Shown here: in pieces, positions 35,041 through 45,625 of the stretch | How the letters are laid out: every line of letters begins with the position of its first letter | Numbering within the stretch: the first letter of the stretch is position 1 | Assembly: GCA_016647705.1 (NCBI GenBank) | Contig: CM028336.1 | Span: forward strand, 15,923,380-15,987,379 | Reading direction: 5' to 3' | DNA: 64,000 nucleotides | From: Eucommia ulmoides | Lineage: Eukaryota > Streptophyta > Magnoliopsida > Garryales > Eucommiaceae | Program-made: the position numbers and the translations under genes | The notes under the pieces: model-generated | Seen by the model: the letters and a program-made list of their open reading frames with translations, nothing else | Told to the model about the DNA's origin: nothing | Database searches by the model: none

Positions 35041-35260
35041 ACAATGTCCAGTTAGATGGACACAAAACAGAATAACGCGAAGACATGTCGAAAAATCTAA
35101 GCGCATACCCCCCAACTCCTACCAACAAGGATAACTGCCCCCCTATGGTTAGGCAGGACCATCCACTCTGCCACCTGGGGCAGCGGGACAGGCCTCAGGA
35201 GCTATGGAGGCTTCTCGGGTTGATCTCCTTGAACGCCAAATGAAAGAGTTTTAGTCAAAT
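35041..35260 (+). pseudogene. Gypsy gag, N-terminal piece
   Basis: Short frames upstream of the hAT insertion include SRVDLLERQMKEF, which reads on into 37485 after removing the hAT element and one copy of its target duplication. Stops are present. Confidence 0.55.
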
Positions 35261-37476
35261 TAAGGGTGAAAATGGGTCGGATCGGTCAGGTTTGGGCTAG
35301 ATTATTGGGCCGATCCGTACAGATCGAATTACAGTGCATCTAGTCCGAAGTTACTATTGCTCGAATCGGGCCTGGTTATAGCTCGCGGTTTTTTCCGCGG
35401 GTCTGAGTGCGGGCGGGTTCGGGTATCAAATGAATGTCCCAACGGGCTTTGTTGGATCAGATCTATTTGATGACCCGGGTTTTTTTGGGCCCAAAAATAT
35501 TAAAAAAAAAGGACTATTTCTTGGCCCAGATTTTACACAGTTTTTTGTTTTAAAAAAATAATAAAAGCCCACAATCATCAATATTTAATCTCTCTAAAAA
35601 ATAAAATAAAATAAAATAAAAAAATTAAAATTCAAACACGAAACAAAATTATTACAACTCATCACAATCAATACTAATAAACCAAATAATTAAAAATACA
35701 CAAAAATCTGAAATACCAAAAAAAAAAATAACTTCAACAATTAAATGCCTTGCAAAGTCTGAAATACAAAAAAGACTTAAATAGTTAAATGCCTTGCAAA
35801 TTGCTGCTAGACCACTCACTCCAAAACCATATACATCACCTGTTCTAAATTCCAAATCAGAGCAAATAACATCAAATTAAAAGAACATAACATCTAATCA
35901 TCAATTACTGTAGTTGCCAAACTCAATTCAATAAGTTCTAATACAAAAGAAAATTATAAACAAAAGAAATTAAAGTAAGTCAATAATCAATACAAGATAT
36001 AAGAGTTATTAAAATAAAAATACATAAAATAATGAATATTACCTTCCTCGATATTTTCAAATTGTTCTATTACTTCCATTGCTCTGCCGGGAATCAATAA
36101 ATCAACTATTATAAACTAACAGTTAATTCATTAAATGAGAATCAATGGATCATATAGAAATCAGAACTCATATATCAGAAATCAAATTCACAGACTGAAT
36201 AAAATTCATAGACTAAATACATACACATCAAATTTAATTGGTTAAATCCCAAAATCAAACTCAGAAATCAGATCAAAATAAGGTCTAGAAATCCAATTCA
36301 GAAATTCATACACATGAATCTGATCAAATAGGCATGCAATCAGTATAAATCAGACGGCACAACATACATACAGACTGAATATGATCAAATAGGCATGCAA
36401 TTACACAACAGAACATACGAATTAAAAATAGGCATATGAACAATTCAGATTCAATTGAACAATTCAGAAATAGTCAAACGAATCAGAAATGTTCATTTTG
36501 AGTTCAATTCAGAAATAGGCATGTGAATCCAAATTGAATCTCATCAATACTTTGTCCAATTCGCTATCTAATCCAATTCAGAAATCAGGATAATTCTTGA
36601 ATCTGAAATAATTGGTTGATAATCAATATGAATAGAAAATACTATGTAGTTCCATCAATATTTGGTTCGTTTGTATGAATAGAAACGAAATCACTAGTTA
36701 GACATAGACATACAATTAAATCCAGAACAAAATATATTCAAAACAGGCATATGCAACAAGGAAACATACAGAAGATGGCGAATCAAACAAGCAGAGAACA
36801 AGCATGGACGAGAGAACATATAGAACAATCAAACAATACGAAACAAACGAAATTAAAGAATAAGAAAGGTAAAGGAATTGAAAACATACAGATCAAACGA
36901 TGCGAGAACTGTTGAACTCGTTTAGAGATGAGAGAACTAGGGTCAAGGCTGCTTGTCGTCGATCTGGTACAATGAAGTTGTCGTCGTCGTTGTCGATCTG
37001 GTAAGCAAACTAGGGCCAATCGTCGTCATCTTCATCGTCGGCTTGGAAGAAAAATAATAACTAGGGCTCGAAATCGATATGGAGATAGAGAGGAGAGGAG
37101 AAACAAATCCATATTTGTAGCCTACAAATCCAACAAATATGAAAATTCCAGGTCCAATTTGGAAATTGAAACTTTGGAAGAATTTGGAAAGGAGACTAGG
37201 AGAGGAAGGAAGAGGAAACCGCCGCTTCGAAATGGAGAGGAGTGACTAAGCGTGAAATGAAAACAGTGAACAACTGCCCTAGGGTTTTCATTGAAGAGGA
37301 ATGTCGAATCAGATCGGGTGTACCCGCGATTCATAGGGCCTTACCCATTTTCGAACCACACAAATTGGATTACACACATTCAGATCCGCTGCTGTGTTGA
37401 CTCAGCAGGTTGCGGGCGGATTCGGGCCTATTTTTGCGGGGTCGGGGCGGGTTAGCGAGTTTTTTGAACACCCCTA
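35261..37476. mobile_element. Non-autonomous hAT element (2216 bp)
   Basis: A perfect 8-bp target duplication AGTCAAAT (35253-35260 and 37477-37484) flanks ends TAAGGGTG and CACCCCTA. Subterminal GC-rich repeats such as GGGTCGGATCGG and GCGGGTTCGGG face inward from both sides, typical of hAT. No transposase is recognised. The interior at about 35500-36780 is A-rich. Positions 36780-37330 resemble a gene-like leader in reverse, of unknown source. Confidence 0.9.
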
Positions 37477-37484
37477 AGTCAAAT

Positions 37485-39131
37485 GTACAACTCATCCTTG
37501 CACGCTTGCCACCGCCCCTTGCACAGGGTGGACCAGCCCTCCAGCCCGTAAAGCCTGAGGGGCCACCTCCAGATCGCGATATTTTCGTGGACACTCTGAA
37601 TGGGAAGGAGCCTGAGGGTCGCCCTCCATCTCGCAATCCTGAGCTTGTAGGCCAAGAGATGTCCCCCCTACAATGTCGAGATCTCCATCTCTACCACCAT
37701 GCGAATTTGTGCCAAGCGATATGTCGGTGTCCCCTAATGGTCGAGCTCTTCATCGATCGGTTAGATCTGATCACAGAGGTCGACGTGAGCGTGAGGTTGA
37801 CTCCTACTCACATTCCTCCCATCACCCTGAGCCCAAGCTGTGGACAGTCAAATCCAGAGAGAGCCTTGAGCAGGGGAGGTTGTGGAAAGTCGCCTGGCCA
37901 ACATGGAAGCTCGTCTCTAGGAGGTATAAGGAGGCCGGGTAGGACCGGGTGTTATTCCGGAGGTGAATTCTCCTTTTGTGGATGAGATTTTGGAAGAAGT
38001 AGCATCGATGCACTTCACCCAACCTCAGATGAGTCCGTATAATGGGACCTCAGATCTCGTTGACCACCTGTTTATGTTCAAGTCTCATATAGACATGTAG
38101 GTGGCCTCTGTATCTTTGTGGTACAGAGCCTTTCCCATCACCCTTATAGGTGCTACAAGATCGTGGTTCCAGAGTTTGAGGCTAGCATCCATTTCCACCT
38201 TCAGAGAACTCGAGTAGTTGTTCCTGGCTTGTTTTATTTGTTCCCGGTGAAGGCCAAGGACTGTGGCTCATATCCTCATTCTTCGGCAAGAGCCCACTGA
38301 ATCTTTGGGTGATTACGTTGAGCGTTTCAACCGAGAAGCAAATTTATGAATTGACCTTCCTGACGCTGTTGCACTAAATGCCTTTGTTGACGGGCTCTGG
38401 CATCAGAGATTATCCTATGATCTTTGTTCTAACCCTGCTCTCACACTCGATCAAGCTCCAGACCATGGTACTATATTCCATGGTGCTGACCTCCGTGCTG
38501 CAACCAGGAGAGGGCAGGCAAGAGCAAACAAGCTGAGGGAACCAGGAAATTGAGGTTCGAATCAAGCCCCGAGCTCAAGAATATTACGAGCTGAAGGGAG
38601 GTTGAGACCCCTGCCTAGAGATAGGAGGCCACTTCTTCTTCTAAGGCGTCACTAACCAGAGTTTACCCGACTCACTGCCTTAGTGGCCACCGTCTTTGTA
38701 GAAAACTCAGGGCAAGACTTCTTCCATCCTCCGCCGCCCCTGAGGGGAAGGCCGGTCGGGAGATCGATGACCCAATACTGTGAGTTCTACCAAGACCGAG
38801 GTCACTCCACAAAGAACTGTTTTAACTCCGGCAGGAGATTGAAACTCTTGTCCAAAGAGGCTATCTCCGGAACTACGTCCGGAGAGAAAATCAGGAGCAG
38901 CCTGATGGGGATAAACCACAGGGAGAGCCCCAGGCCCAAAGAAAAAGGGGGAACCGTAATTGTCCACCGCCCCAGGGGGCTCAGGCCGGAGAGAATCACC
39001 AACGCGTGGATGGTGAAATCAACCACATCCACGGCGGATTCAACTTTGGAGACCTACAAAGTCATTAGGGTCACACGTCCGGGTACATACGATTTTGAAA
39101 CAGAAAGAAATGTGCCACTCAGGCACCCGTA
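37485..39131 (+). pseudogene. Gypsy gag main part
   Basis: Retrotransposon gag domain homology is clear at 37965-38500 (DEILEEVASMHFTQPQMSPY and SLGDYVERFNREANL). A zinc-finger-like YCEFYQDRGHSTKNCF near 38770-38820 follows, with the CX7HX4C pattern often seen in Tat-type gag proteins. The frame shifts several times, with stops near 38100, 38212, 38350 and 38552. The last open part ends at 39131. Confidence 0.8.
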
Positions 39132-39272
39132 GAATGTTGACTAGCTGAAGTACAACTTCTGTAGGGATGATCCACTTTTGTGAACAACTTCCAATTTGTA
39201 TAAAGTGTTATAGTTTTGCTTATCAAAATAAAGAATGCGTTTTGTGCAATATGCCTTGTGTTTTCTCCAGTC

Positions 39273-39604
39273 AACGACATTCCAACCCCTTGAGTCGCGT
39301 CTTGGCTACGGGCGTCGCGAGTGATTATCCACGGTTATATTCCAACCCCCTGAGTCGCATCCCAACTCTCGGCGTTGCGAGTGATTCTCCACGATTGCAT
39401 TCCGACCCCCTGAGTCATATTTTGGCTCTCAACGTCGCGAGTGGTTCTCCATGGTTACATTCCGACCCCCTGAGTCACATCCCGACTCTTAGCGTCACGA
39501 GTGATTCTCCACGGTTGCATTCCGACCCTTTGAGTCGTATCTCGGCACTCGATGTCACGAATGATTCTCCACAGTTATATTCTGACCCCTTGAGTCGCGG
39601 ATAA
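39273..39604. repeat. 63-bp tandem array in the gypsy element
   Basis: About five copies of a 63-bp unit holding CCGACCCCCTGAGTC, CTCGGCGTCGCGAGTG and ATTCTCCACGGTT, with a sixth partial copy to 39680. The 63-bp period keeps a reading frame, so it yields a long but meaningless repeat peptide. Confidence 0.9.
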
Positions 39605-40885
39605 TTCTCCACCCAACGTCCCGACTCTCGGCATCGCGAGTAACTCTCTGTAAGTCTCATCTCGACGCTCAGCGTCAAGGGTGATAACCAGACCCTCTTC
39701 AAAAGTTAATAGTCCATACCCGGGGACAGACTTAGGTCATCCACCAAGGGCGGGGCATTGATTAGGTTTGAGGGCTTGCAGCTAAGTACCTCTCCCTACC
39801 AGTCGACTATGAGTCCGACATTCTAAAAGGGAATGTGCTGCATGGACTAAATGGAGATAACCTGAAAGGGTTCTTAAATGAGTCTGACTACGGAGAACTC
39901 CCCGATGACTGACCACAGGGGTCCAACCACCGTGTTGCGCCACTGTGGACTGAGAGGATCAACCACCTTGAGAAACCCTCCTCTTGAGTCCACGATACGA
40001 TTTTCTTGCAGTCAGCTCGTGTCCCGAACTGGGGGGCTAGTGGTCTATGGTCCTGAACAGTTTAACAAAAAAATTTTAAAATTTTACAACTCTGAAAACA
40101 GGATCAAACAGAATACAGGAATAAGCAAAAAAGAGTCTACAAAATCCTAAGTCCTGAAAAAGCGATGGTCTGAGCTCAGTCCTCTCCACCCTTGTTGTGA
40201 GGGGCGTTTGTGCAAGGAAAAGTGGCGTCGATCTCGGCCTTCTCAGTACTCTCGTCAGCACTGTCCTCCTCGGCATCCCTCTGCTTGGCGCCCTTGTGTG
40301 TGGCACCGTCTAGGGCATCAACCTCAGTGCCCTGTAACTGGAACCATCAGGTTTGATAGGTACCACCCAGCCGTGCTACCCCTAGACGGCAAGGTCCAGG
40401 TGGCGATTAACACCTCCCCGTCACGCTACTCCTGGCCGACATTATCCAAATGGCGACAGACACCTTGCTTCGCCCTTTAAGTGTCTAAACTTGTGCATGG
40501 AGAAAAAACTCTCCAACTATTCAAAATTTCCTTTGAAGTGTTCAAAATATTCTCTGCAGAATTTTAGAGGTGTGAGGTGAGTGGGCAAATTTGTTCTAAA
40601 AAAAAAAGAGGGGGGAGGGGGGGGGGGAAGAGGGCAGCCAGCAAAAATGCCCCCCTCCCCACAAAGGGGCCAATGCCTGTTAGCCTCTTTGAGGAGGCCA
40701 ACATAGCGTTGGCCCTCAGGACCAGCATATGACGCTGGCCAAGGAACCAACACCTGGCTGGTCCCCTGGGACCGACGACCAGCTAGGTGCGCTCGACGCT
40801 CACCCCTCCCATTGGGGTTTGTCTCTATTTTCTTCGCGGTGCAGGTCAGTCCATGCTCAGGGCCTATTCACGGTGAATGTGTGTT

Positions 40886-41250
40886 ACCCTGAAAATTGAA
40901 AAAATTCGGGGCCGTCCTGCCATGCTACCTGACCCCGGACCCCGGCCATATGAGAGCGTATTTCAAATTAGCTCCTCTAAAAAAAGTTCAACTCTTGGAA
41001 AATTGTTGCCGTGAAATAAAAAAAATTCGGGGTCGCCCTGTCGTGCTACCTGACCTCGGACCTCGGAGGTTTGGGAGCATATTTCAAATTAGATCCTCTA
41101 AAAAAAGTTCAACTCTTGAAAAATTGTCGTCCTGAAAATTAAAAAAATTTGGGACCGCTCTGCCGTGCTACCTGACCCTGGACCCTGACCGTATGGAGGC
41201 CTATTTCGAATAAGCTCCTAAAAAAAAACTAATTCTTGAAAGAATGTCGA
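40886..41250. repeat. About 122-bp tandem array before the 3-prime LTR
   Basis: Three copies of a unit holding AAAATTCGGGG, TGCTACCTGACC and TTTCAAATTAGCTCCTC, starting near 40888, 41010 and 41131. They lie just upstream of the gypsy 3-prime LTR. A G-run of about 11 sits at 40616-40628. Confidence 0.85.
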
Positions 41251-41356
41251 TCAGAGGTGTTTCTCATGCTTCGAAGTCTCCAGGATGCCCGTTTTAATCA
41301 GGAATTGATATCCCTGACCGTCTCGCTTCTCTCGTCACACAGGGCTAGGAGGCAAC

Positions 41357-42147
41357 TGATGAGGGTATTTTTGGGCACCTCTAAGCCAGCACTTGGGACC
41401 CAGCCACGTGTCAACTCTCGTAATGACAAGAAAGCATTCCGAAATTCACAATACCACGCTAGAGCATACGCTGACTATGGCTCCTCCCTGGAATCTCATT
41501 TGTACCCAAGGAAGAACGAGGAGCTCCGTAGGAACGTGCCACTCTGAGCCGTGCCCTCGGCGATCAGTTTCAGGGACTCAACCGTTCACCTCGACTAGCT
41601 CCCATTTTCACCTTGTTTCTTCTCCAGGACTCCACAGATCTCCGCTCTCCTCCACTAGCTCACCGCCGTAGGCCTAACAAAGGCTCGCGGGCTTCGCCAA
41701 ATGGGCCCAAAAGCCCAAGTCCAATGATTATCTCCTAAACGCCTCGGATCATCGGCTAAACATAGGGTTTCGACTAATCAATCGTGTTTAGGCCTGGCTA
41801 ATCATCTCCAATACCTATATATATCGGAGGCTATGTAAGCCCGAGGTATGCTAGAATACATTTAAATTACACGCGAGTTCATTTGTTTACTTGTTATATT
41901 CTGTATCTTTTTTTTCTAAGTACTGATTACCATGTCCGAAGGGCTTCACCGGGACAAACCCCGGTCTGAGCCTTCTATAGGTACACTCCCTGAGAAGCAG
42001 AACTCTGGACACAGCAGGTCAGTCCTCCTAGGACCCAGCATAGCTCACCCGAGGACTTTTCAATTGACGACTCAACCTTAGTAGGAGGACCCACACGTCA
42101 TCCGACTGGACCATACTCGAGATGTGTACCCATTTTATACACCAACA
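41357..42147 (+). repeat. 3-prime LTR of the gypsy element
   Basis: Pairs with 34172-34962. The right flank GTATT repeats the left flank exactly. Confidence 0.9.
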
Positions 42148-42720
42148 GTATTCAAGAAAAAATTAATCTTATTAAAAAGGAAGAAGAAATCACCAAAGAA
42201 TATTCAAGTTTAGAAGAAGAAACTAATATTAGTCAAGAAATATAAAATTATAACAATCAATACGACGAAAATCAACAAGCCTTTTTGGGATACATGTTAA
42301 GAATCTACATTCATAAGTGGTACATGAATATCAAAATAATCATCAACAATAACTTTGTAACTGAAACCCAAGCCTTACTAGATACCAGAGCCGATTTAAA
42401 CTATGTGCAAGAAGGATTTATTCCAACTCACCACTTTGAAAAAACTTCTGATTAACTCTATGACGCAGATAATTCAAAATTAAATATAAATTACAAAATT
42501 TCAAATGCTCTTATTAGCAATAAAAAAAAATATTTGCCTTAGAACTACTCTCATGATAGTCAAAGACATATAACAATCCATGATTTTGGGAACTCCATTT
42601 TTTTCACTTCTCTATCCCTTTCAAATTGATAACAAATGAATTCATGCACTAATTGCTGGACAAAAGGTACATTTTTATTTTATTAACAAAATGAAACAAA
42701 AAGAAATCAATACTCTAAAG
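42148..42720 (+). pseudogene. Caulimovirid protease region remnant
   Basis: Virus-derived sequence resumes after the gypsy element. An aspartic protease signature lies at about 42376-42420, but the glycine of the active-site triplet is replaced by arginine, and a stop follows within about 60 bp. The continuation toward a reverse transcriptase fades after about 42720. Confidence 0.65.
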
Positions 42721-42894
42721 GATTTAGTAATAGAGATTATGTGACTTATTTTCCTTCTTTATTGTAGATGGACAGTCACCGAGAAGATTTTGGAAAAAAA
42801 ATTGTCTCTTCCTACCTATTTCAAAAATTCAAAAAATTCATTCAAGTCATTAGTAAAAATAGATGATAAATTATAATGCATAATTGACAAATTT

Positions 42895-43860
42895 CAAAAA
42901 ATGAATTTTCCGCATCTTCATCTTCAAAACTCTTCGAAATTTGTCAAAACTGCGAAACTCTCGCAAGATGTTTTGAAGTTCTACAAAAAATAGGAGAAGA
43001 GGTTTTCAAAGAAAATTTGGACTTAAAGAAAGAGATTTTAAAACTTCATCACTCTCTCTCCGTCTTAACTGTTGAAATTTTTAAGTATCAACATCCTTCA
43101 AACCCCTTTTGCTGATCCTCATCCAAATTCGATTTATCCGAATTCTACTAGTCTTCATTTCTGAAAACCTCAAGAAACAAAAGGCTCGAGTCTTTTTCTT
43201 CCCACTCAATTTCTTGAGTCCATTACCATACCATATAACCCAAAATATTATTCAAATTGCCAATCAAAAAGATCAAAATATCCAGGTTCATATTTAAGCC
43301 CATCTTCAGTGTATTAATTAAGAAAACCTGACTATTCCAAGCCTCAAAATTCAACATGATTCTTCCTACAATCTAACTTTCTGTTGTCAAAATGATCTCC
43401 ACCGCTTTGAACCAAGATACCAATCAAGCCTTTACTGTCTATGTCACCTTACCTACAATATCATCTGAGCAGCCATTGACCTAAATGATTATCAACCCAT
43501 AGAGCTTTCCTTCGAAAATGAAACTAGTCCCAAAAGCTTTTGGGCTATGGTTATTTAGCCCAATTCTATATTTATAATTCAGACCAAACTTTTCCATTTG
43601 GAAAAAGGCTTGCTATTTGTATACTCAATATTTTCTCTCAAAATTATATTCAAGGAATTGAAGTTTACATAAAATCCATTGGCCCAATTTTCAACGGACT
43701 GCACCTCTCTCCAACCAAGCGTAAAATTGCCCTTATCAAAAGAGAGAAGAATCTATTGTTCGAAAAAGGAAAAACCCCTCTCAGATTACCATGGATCAAC
43801 CCTGCCTGGATCAACTGTTGCGTTCCTCTTGAGGTCAAATAAAACATTGGATCATCAGGA
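42895..43860 (+). pseudogene. Unassigned viral 3-prime frame
   Basis: Coding-like sequence between the protease remnant and the viral leader. The first part (about 42895-43105) looks coiled-coil with a CX2C motif. A later open stretch (43540-43842, about 100 codons) is the longest undamaged frame in the virus-derived block. I do not recognise its family. By position it may be a separate 3-prime reading frame or polyprotein tail. The segment between is broken by stops. Confidence 0.45.
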
Positions 43861-44149
43861 ATGTAGTAAGAAAGATTGATTTCAGACACCTAATTTATCT
43901 TCATGGCTCCTTCACACTTGTTGCAAAAGACTCAATTAATTTTTTTTATCATAATCAAGATTACCTTCCCGAAGTCAAATTTCCAGTCAACTTAAAATCC
44001 CCTATGTTCAACCATTACAAGGAAGAGTAACTTCAAGAGCTTGATCATGATCCTATGTATGAAGAAGATATTATCCCTCCAGGATATCGTTATCATCCCG
44101 ACTTTGAAGAATTAAATCTGGATGACATGATGGAGGATTAAAAAACAAA

Positions 44150-44695
44150 TCCTGTGAAAATTTAATAATTATTGGTATAATATTGTTCATGATCATGTGT
44201 TTTACACCTAAAGGCCACTGCCCATGTGTGGTATGGTCATCTCAATAATTATATCAATAATTATCACAAATTTGTCAAAAGGTAACGTCACTGTTCAAAA
44301 AAAGAAACCATCACCTTTTCAAAATCAAGATTCATCAGCAATTTTCAAGATTTGGATGTCGACCAATTTCTGTATAAAAGAAGAAGAAAGTGATTAGTTG
44401 AAGAACATAGTAAAAGTTCACCAAAAACTTATGAGAAAATTTTGAAAGACTACTTTCCAATCATGAGTGTTCAAATATTTTCTTGAGTGTCTCTCTCCAA
44501 CGCTTCAAGATATTTGCAATACTTATAAAAGGTTTATTCTAGAATTCCGTTGTAAGTTTTTTTATATTTTTCTTTTATGTATTTCAATGTTTGTATCATG
44601 TACTCTCAATGTTTCATGATGTACCTTTATGAGTTTCAATAAAATTTCAATAATTTGCTTAAACCTTCTGCCGTCACCCCCGTCTTGGTCCCGAC
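44150..44695 (+). promoter_or_regulatory. Viral leader, promoter and polyadenylation region (plus strand)
   Basis: It matches the reverse of 29985-30675. It has a TGACG-type site within GGTAACGTCACTG (44281-44293), a TATA box TATAAAA at 44373-44379, a polyadenylation signal AATAAA at 44638-44643, and the GCCGTCACCCC leader near 44670. Homology to the inverted copy stops at 44695, two bases before the primer site seen in that copy. Compared with that copy it lacks a few hundred bases upstream of the promoter. Confidence 0.8.
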
Positions 44696-44753
44696 ATTTT
44701 AGTCTCACGATTGCTATCATACCACCCCAAATATTGTACTAAACTTGGTTTAA

Positions 44754-45410
44754 AATTTTTATATTCGCTGCAGAAACCTAGATATTTTATTTTCATTTTC
44801 TTAAAGTCGTATCAAATCCATGTCTGAATTTAACACTAAACAAAATTTGATTATGTCTTATGCAATGTTGGATCATAGTAACATTGAGAAATTTAGTTTT
44901 AGGATTTCTTTAATCCCAGGATAAAACGATAACATAAAAATATGAAAATTAGTTTTTGAATTATATGAAAAATGACAATTGAGCAAATCGATGGAATAGT
45001 GTCATGGTCTCAGTCACAACATCAGGCGAAGTAGCACCGTGGCATAATAGTTGCATTAGCCGCTATTATGCCACTATTGTAGGGCAGTGATGTTGGTGGT
45101 TGAACAACTACTGCTTTAGCGACGGTTGGGCAGCGACCTTACTGCTGCCAACAAACGCGGTGACAGGGCAGCGGTCAGTTGCTTCGACAACAGATGGCAA
45201 CCCATGGTGATTCTTGGATCTCTTTTGGTTGTTTTTTCGGATTTTTTGAAATGTTGGTCAAAGTTTGACTTTTAAAAAATAAAAAACACAATTTAGAAAC
45301 CTAATTTAAATTTTAGATCTTGCCTATGCTTAAATTATGGTATATTTTTAAATTTTTAAGTTCTCTCGCTTTATTCAAATATTTAAAATATTTATTTTAA
45401 ATTATTATGA
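44754..45410 (+). repeat. Long direct repeat, copy 2 (right of endogenous virus)
   Basis: Direct copy of 27732-28397, including the same inverted repeat GGCATAATAG...CTATTATGCC. About 58 bases of unassigned sequence separate it from the last viral base. Confidence 0.9.
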
Positions 45411-45625
45411 GACAATGATTTATAGATAATACTTATTTTAATAATTTTTTATTTAGTAGTCCTTATTTAAGAGTTCATTTAGAAAAAAAAATCCGTTGAA
45501 ATAATTATGTTGTAATGTAGTCTTTTTGTGAAACAATTTTAATGTATAGTCATTTGACCATTGATCAATTTAATGAATATACATTTATACCGTTTGAATA
45601 TAATGAACAAACCCTAACATTCAGC
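45411..45625. other. AT-rich spacer
   Basis: AT-rich sequence to the right of the second repeat copy. I see no gene or element. Confidence 0.5.

Larger units (their letters stand above)
34172..42147 (+). mobile_element. Gag-only Ty3/gypsy-type retrotransposon (LARD/TR-GAG like)
   Basis: The two LTRs are 791 bp each (34172-34962 and 41357-42147), beginning TGATRAGGGTATTTTTG and ending CACCAACA. The target duplication GTATT (34167-34171 and 42148-42152) is perfect. A primer-site-like TTTGGCACCGTCTATGGGAA follows the left LTR, and a purine-rich AGGGCTAGGAGGCAAC precedes the right one. Inside is a gag remnant only, split by a hAT element, then two tandem arrays. No protease, reverse transcriptase or integrase is seen, so it would have moved only with help from another element. 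Confidence 0.9.
28398..44695 (+). mobile_element. Endogenous caulimovirid (pararetrovirus), rearranged and broken
   Basis: Old, inactive virus-derived sequence of the family Caulimoviridae. In order: movement protein region, linker, an inverted leader/promoter block, a second copy of the linker, coat protein with zinc knuckle, protease region, an unassigned 3-prime frame, and a plus-strand leader/promoter. All frames carry many stops, and I see no reverse transcriptase or RNase H block, so this copy is defective several times over. A solo LTR (32757-33933) and an 8-kb gypsy element (34172-42147) were inserted later. The genus is not certain; the gene order is closest to petuvirus-like or florendovirus-like endogenous elements (inference). 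Confidence 0.85.

Noticed and set aside
37410-37985. 191-codon frame taken as a possible gene
   Set aside because: It crosses the edge of the hAT element and a damaged gypsy gag, so it is a chance chimera.
39167-39604. 145-codon frame with repeated DSPRLHSDPLS
   Set aside because: The peptide comes from the 63-bp tandem array; the unit length divisible by three keeps the frame open.
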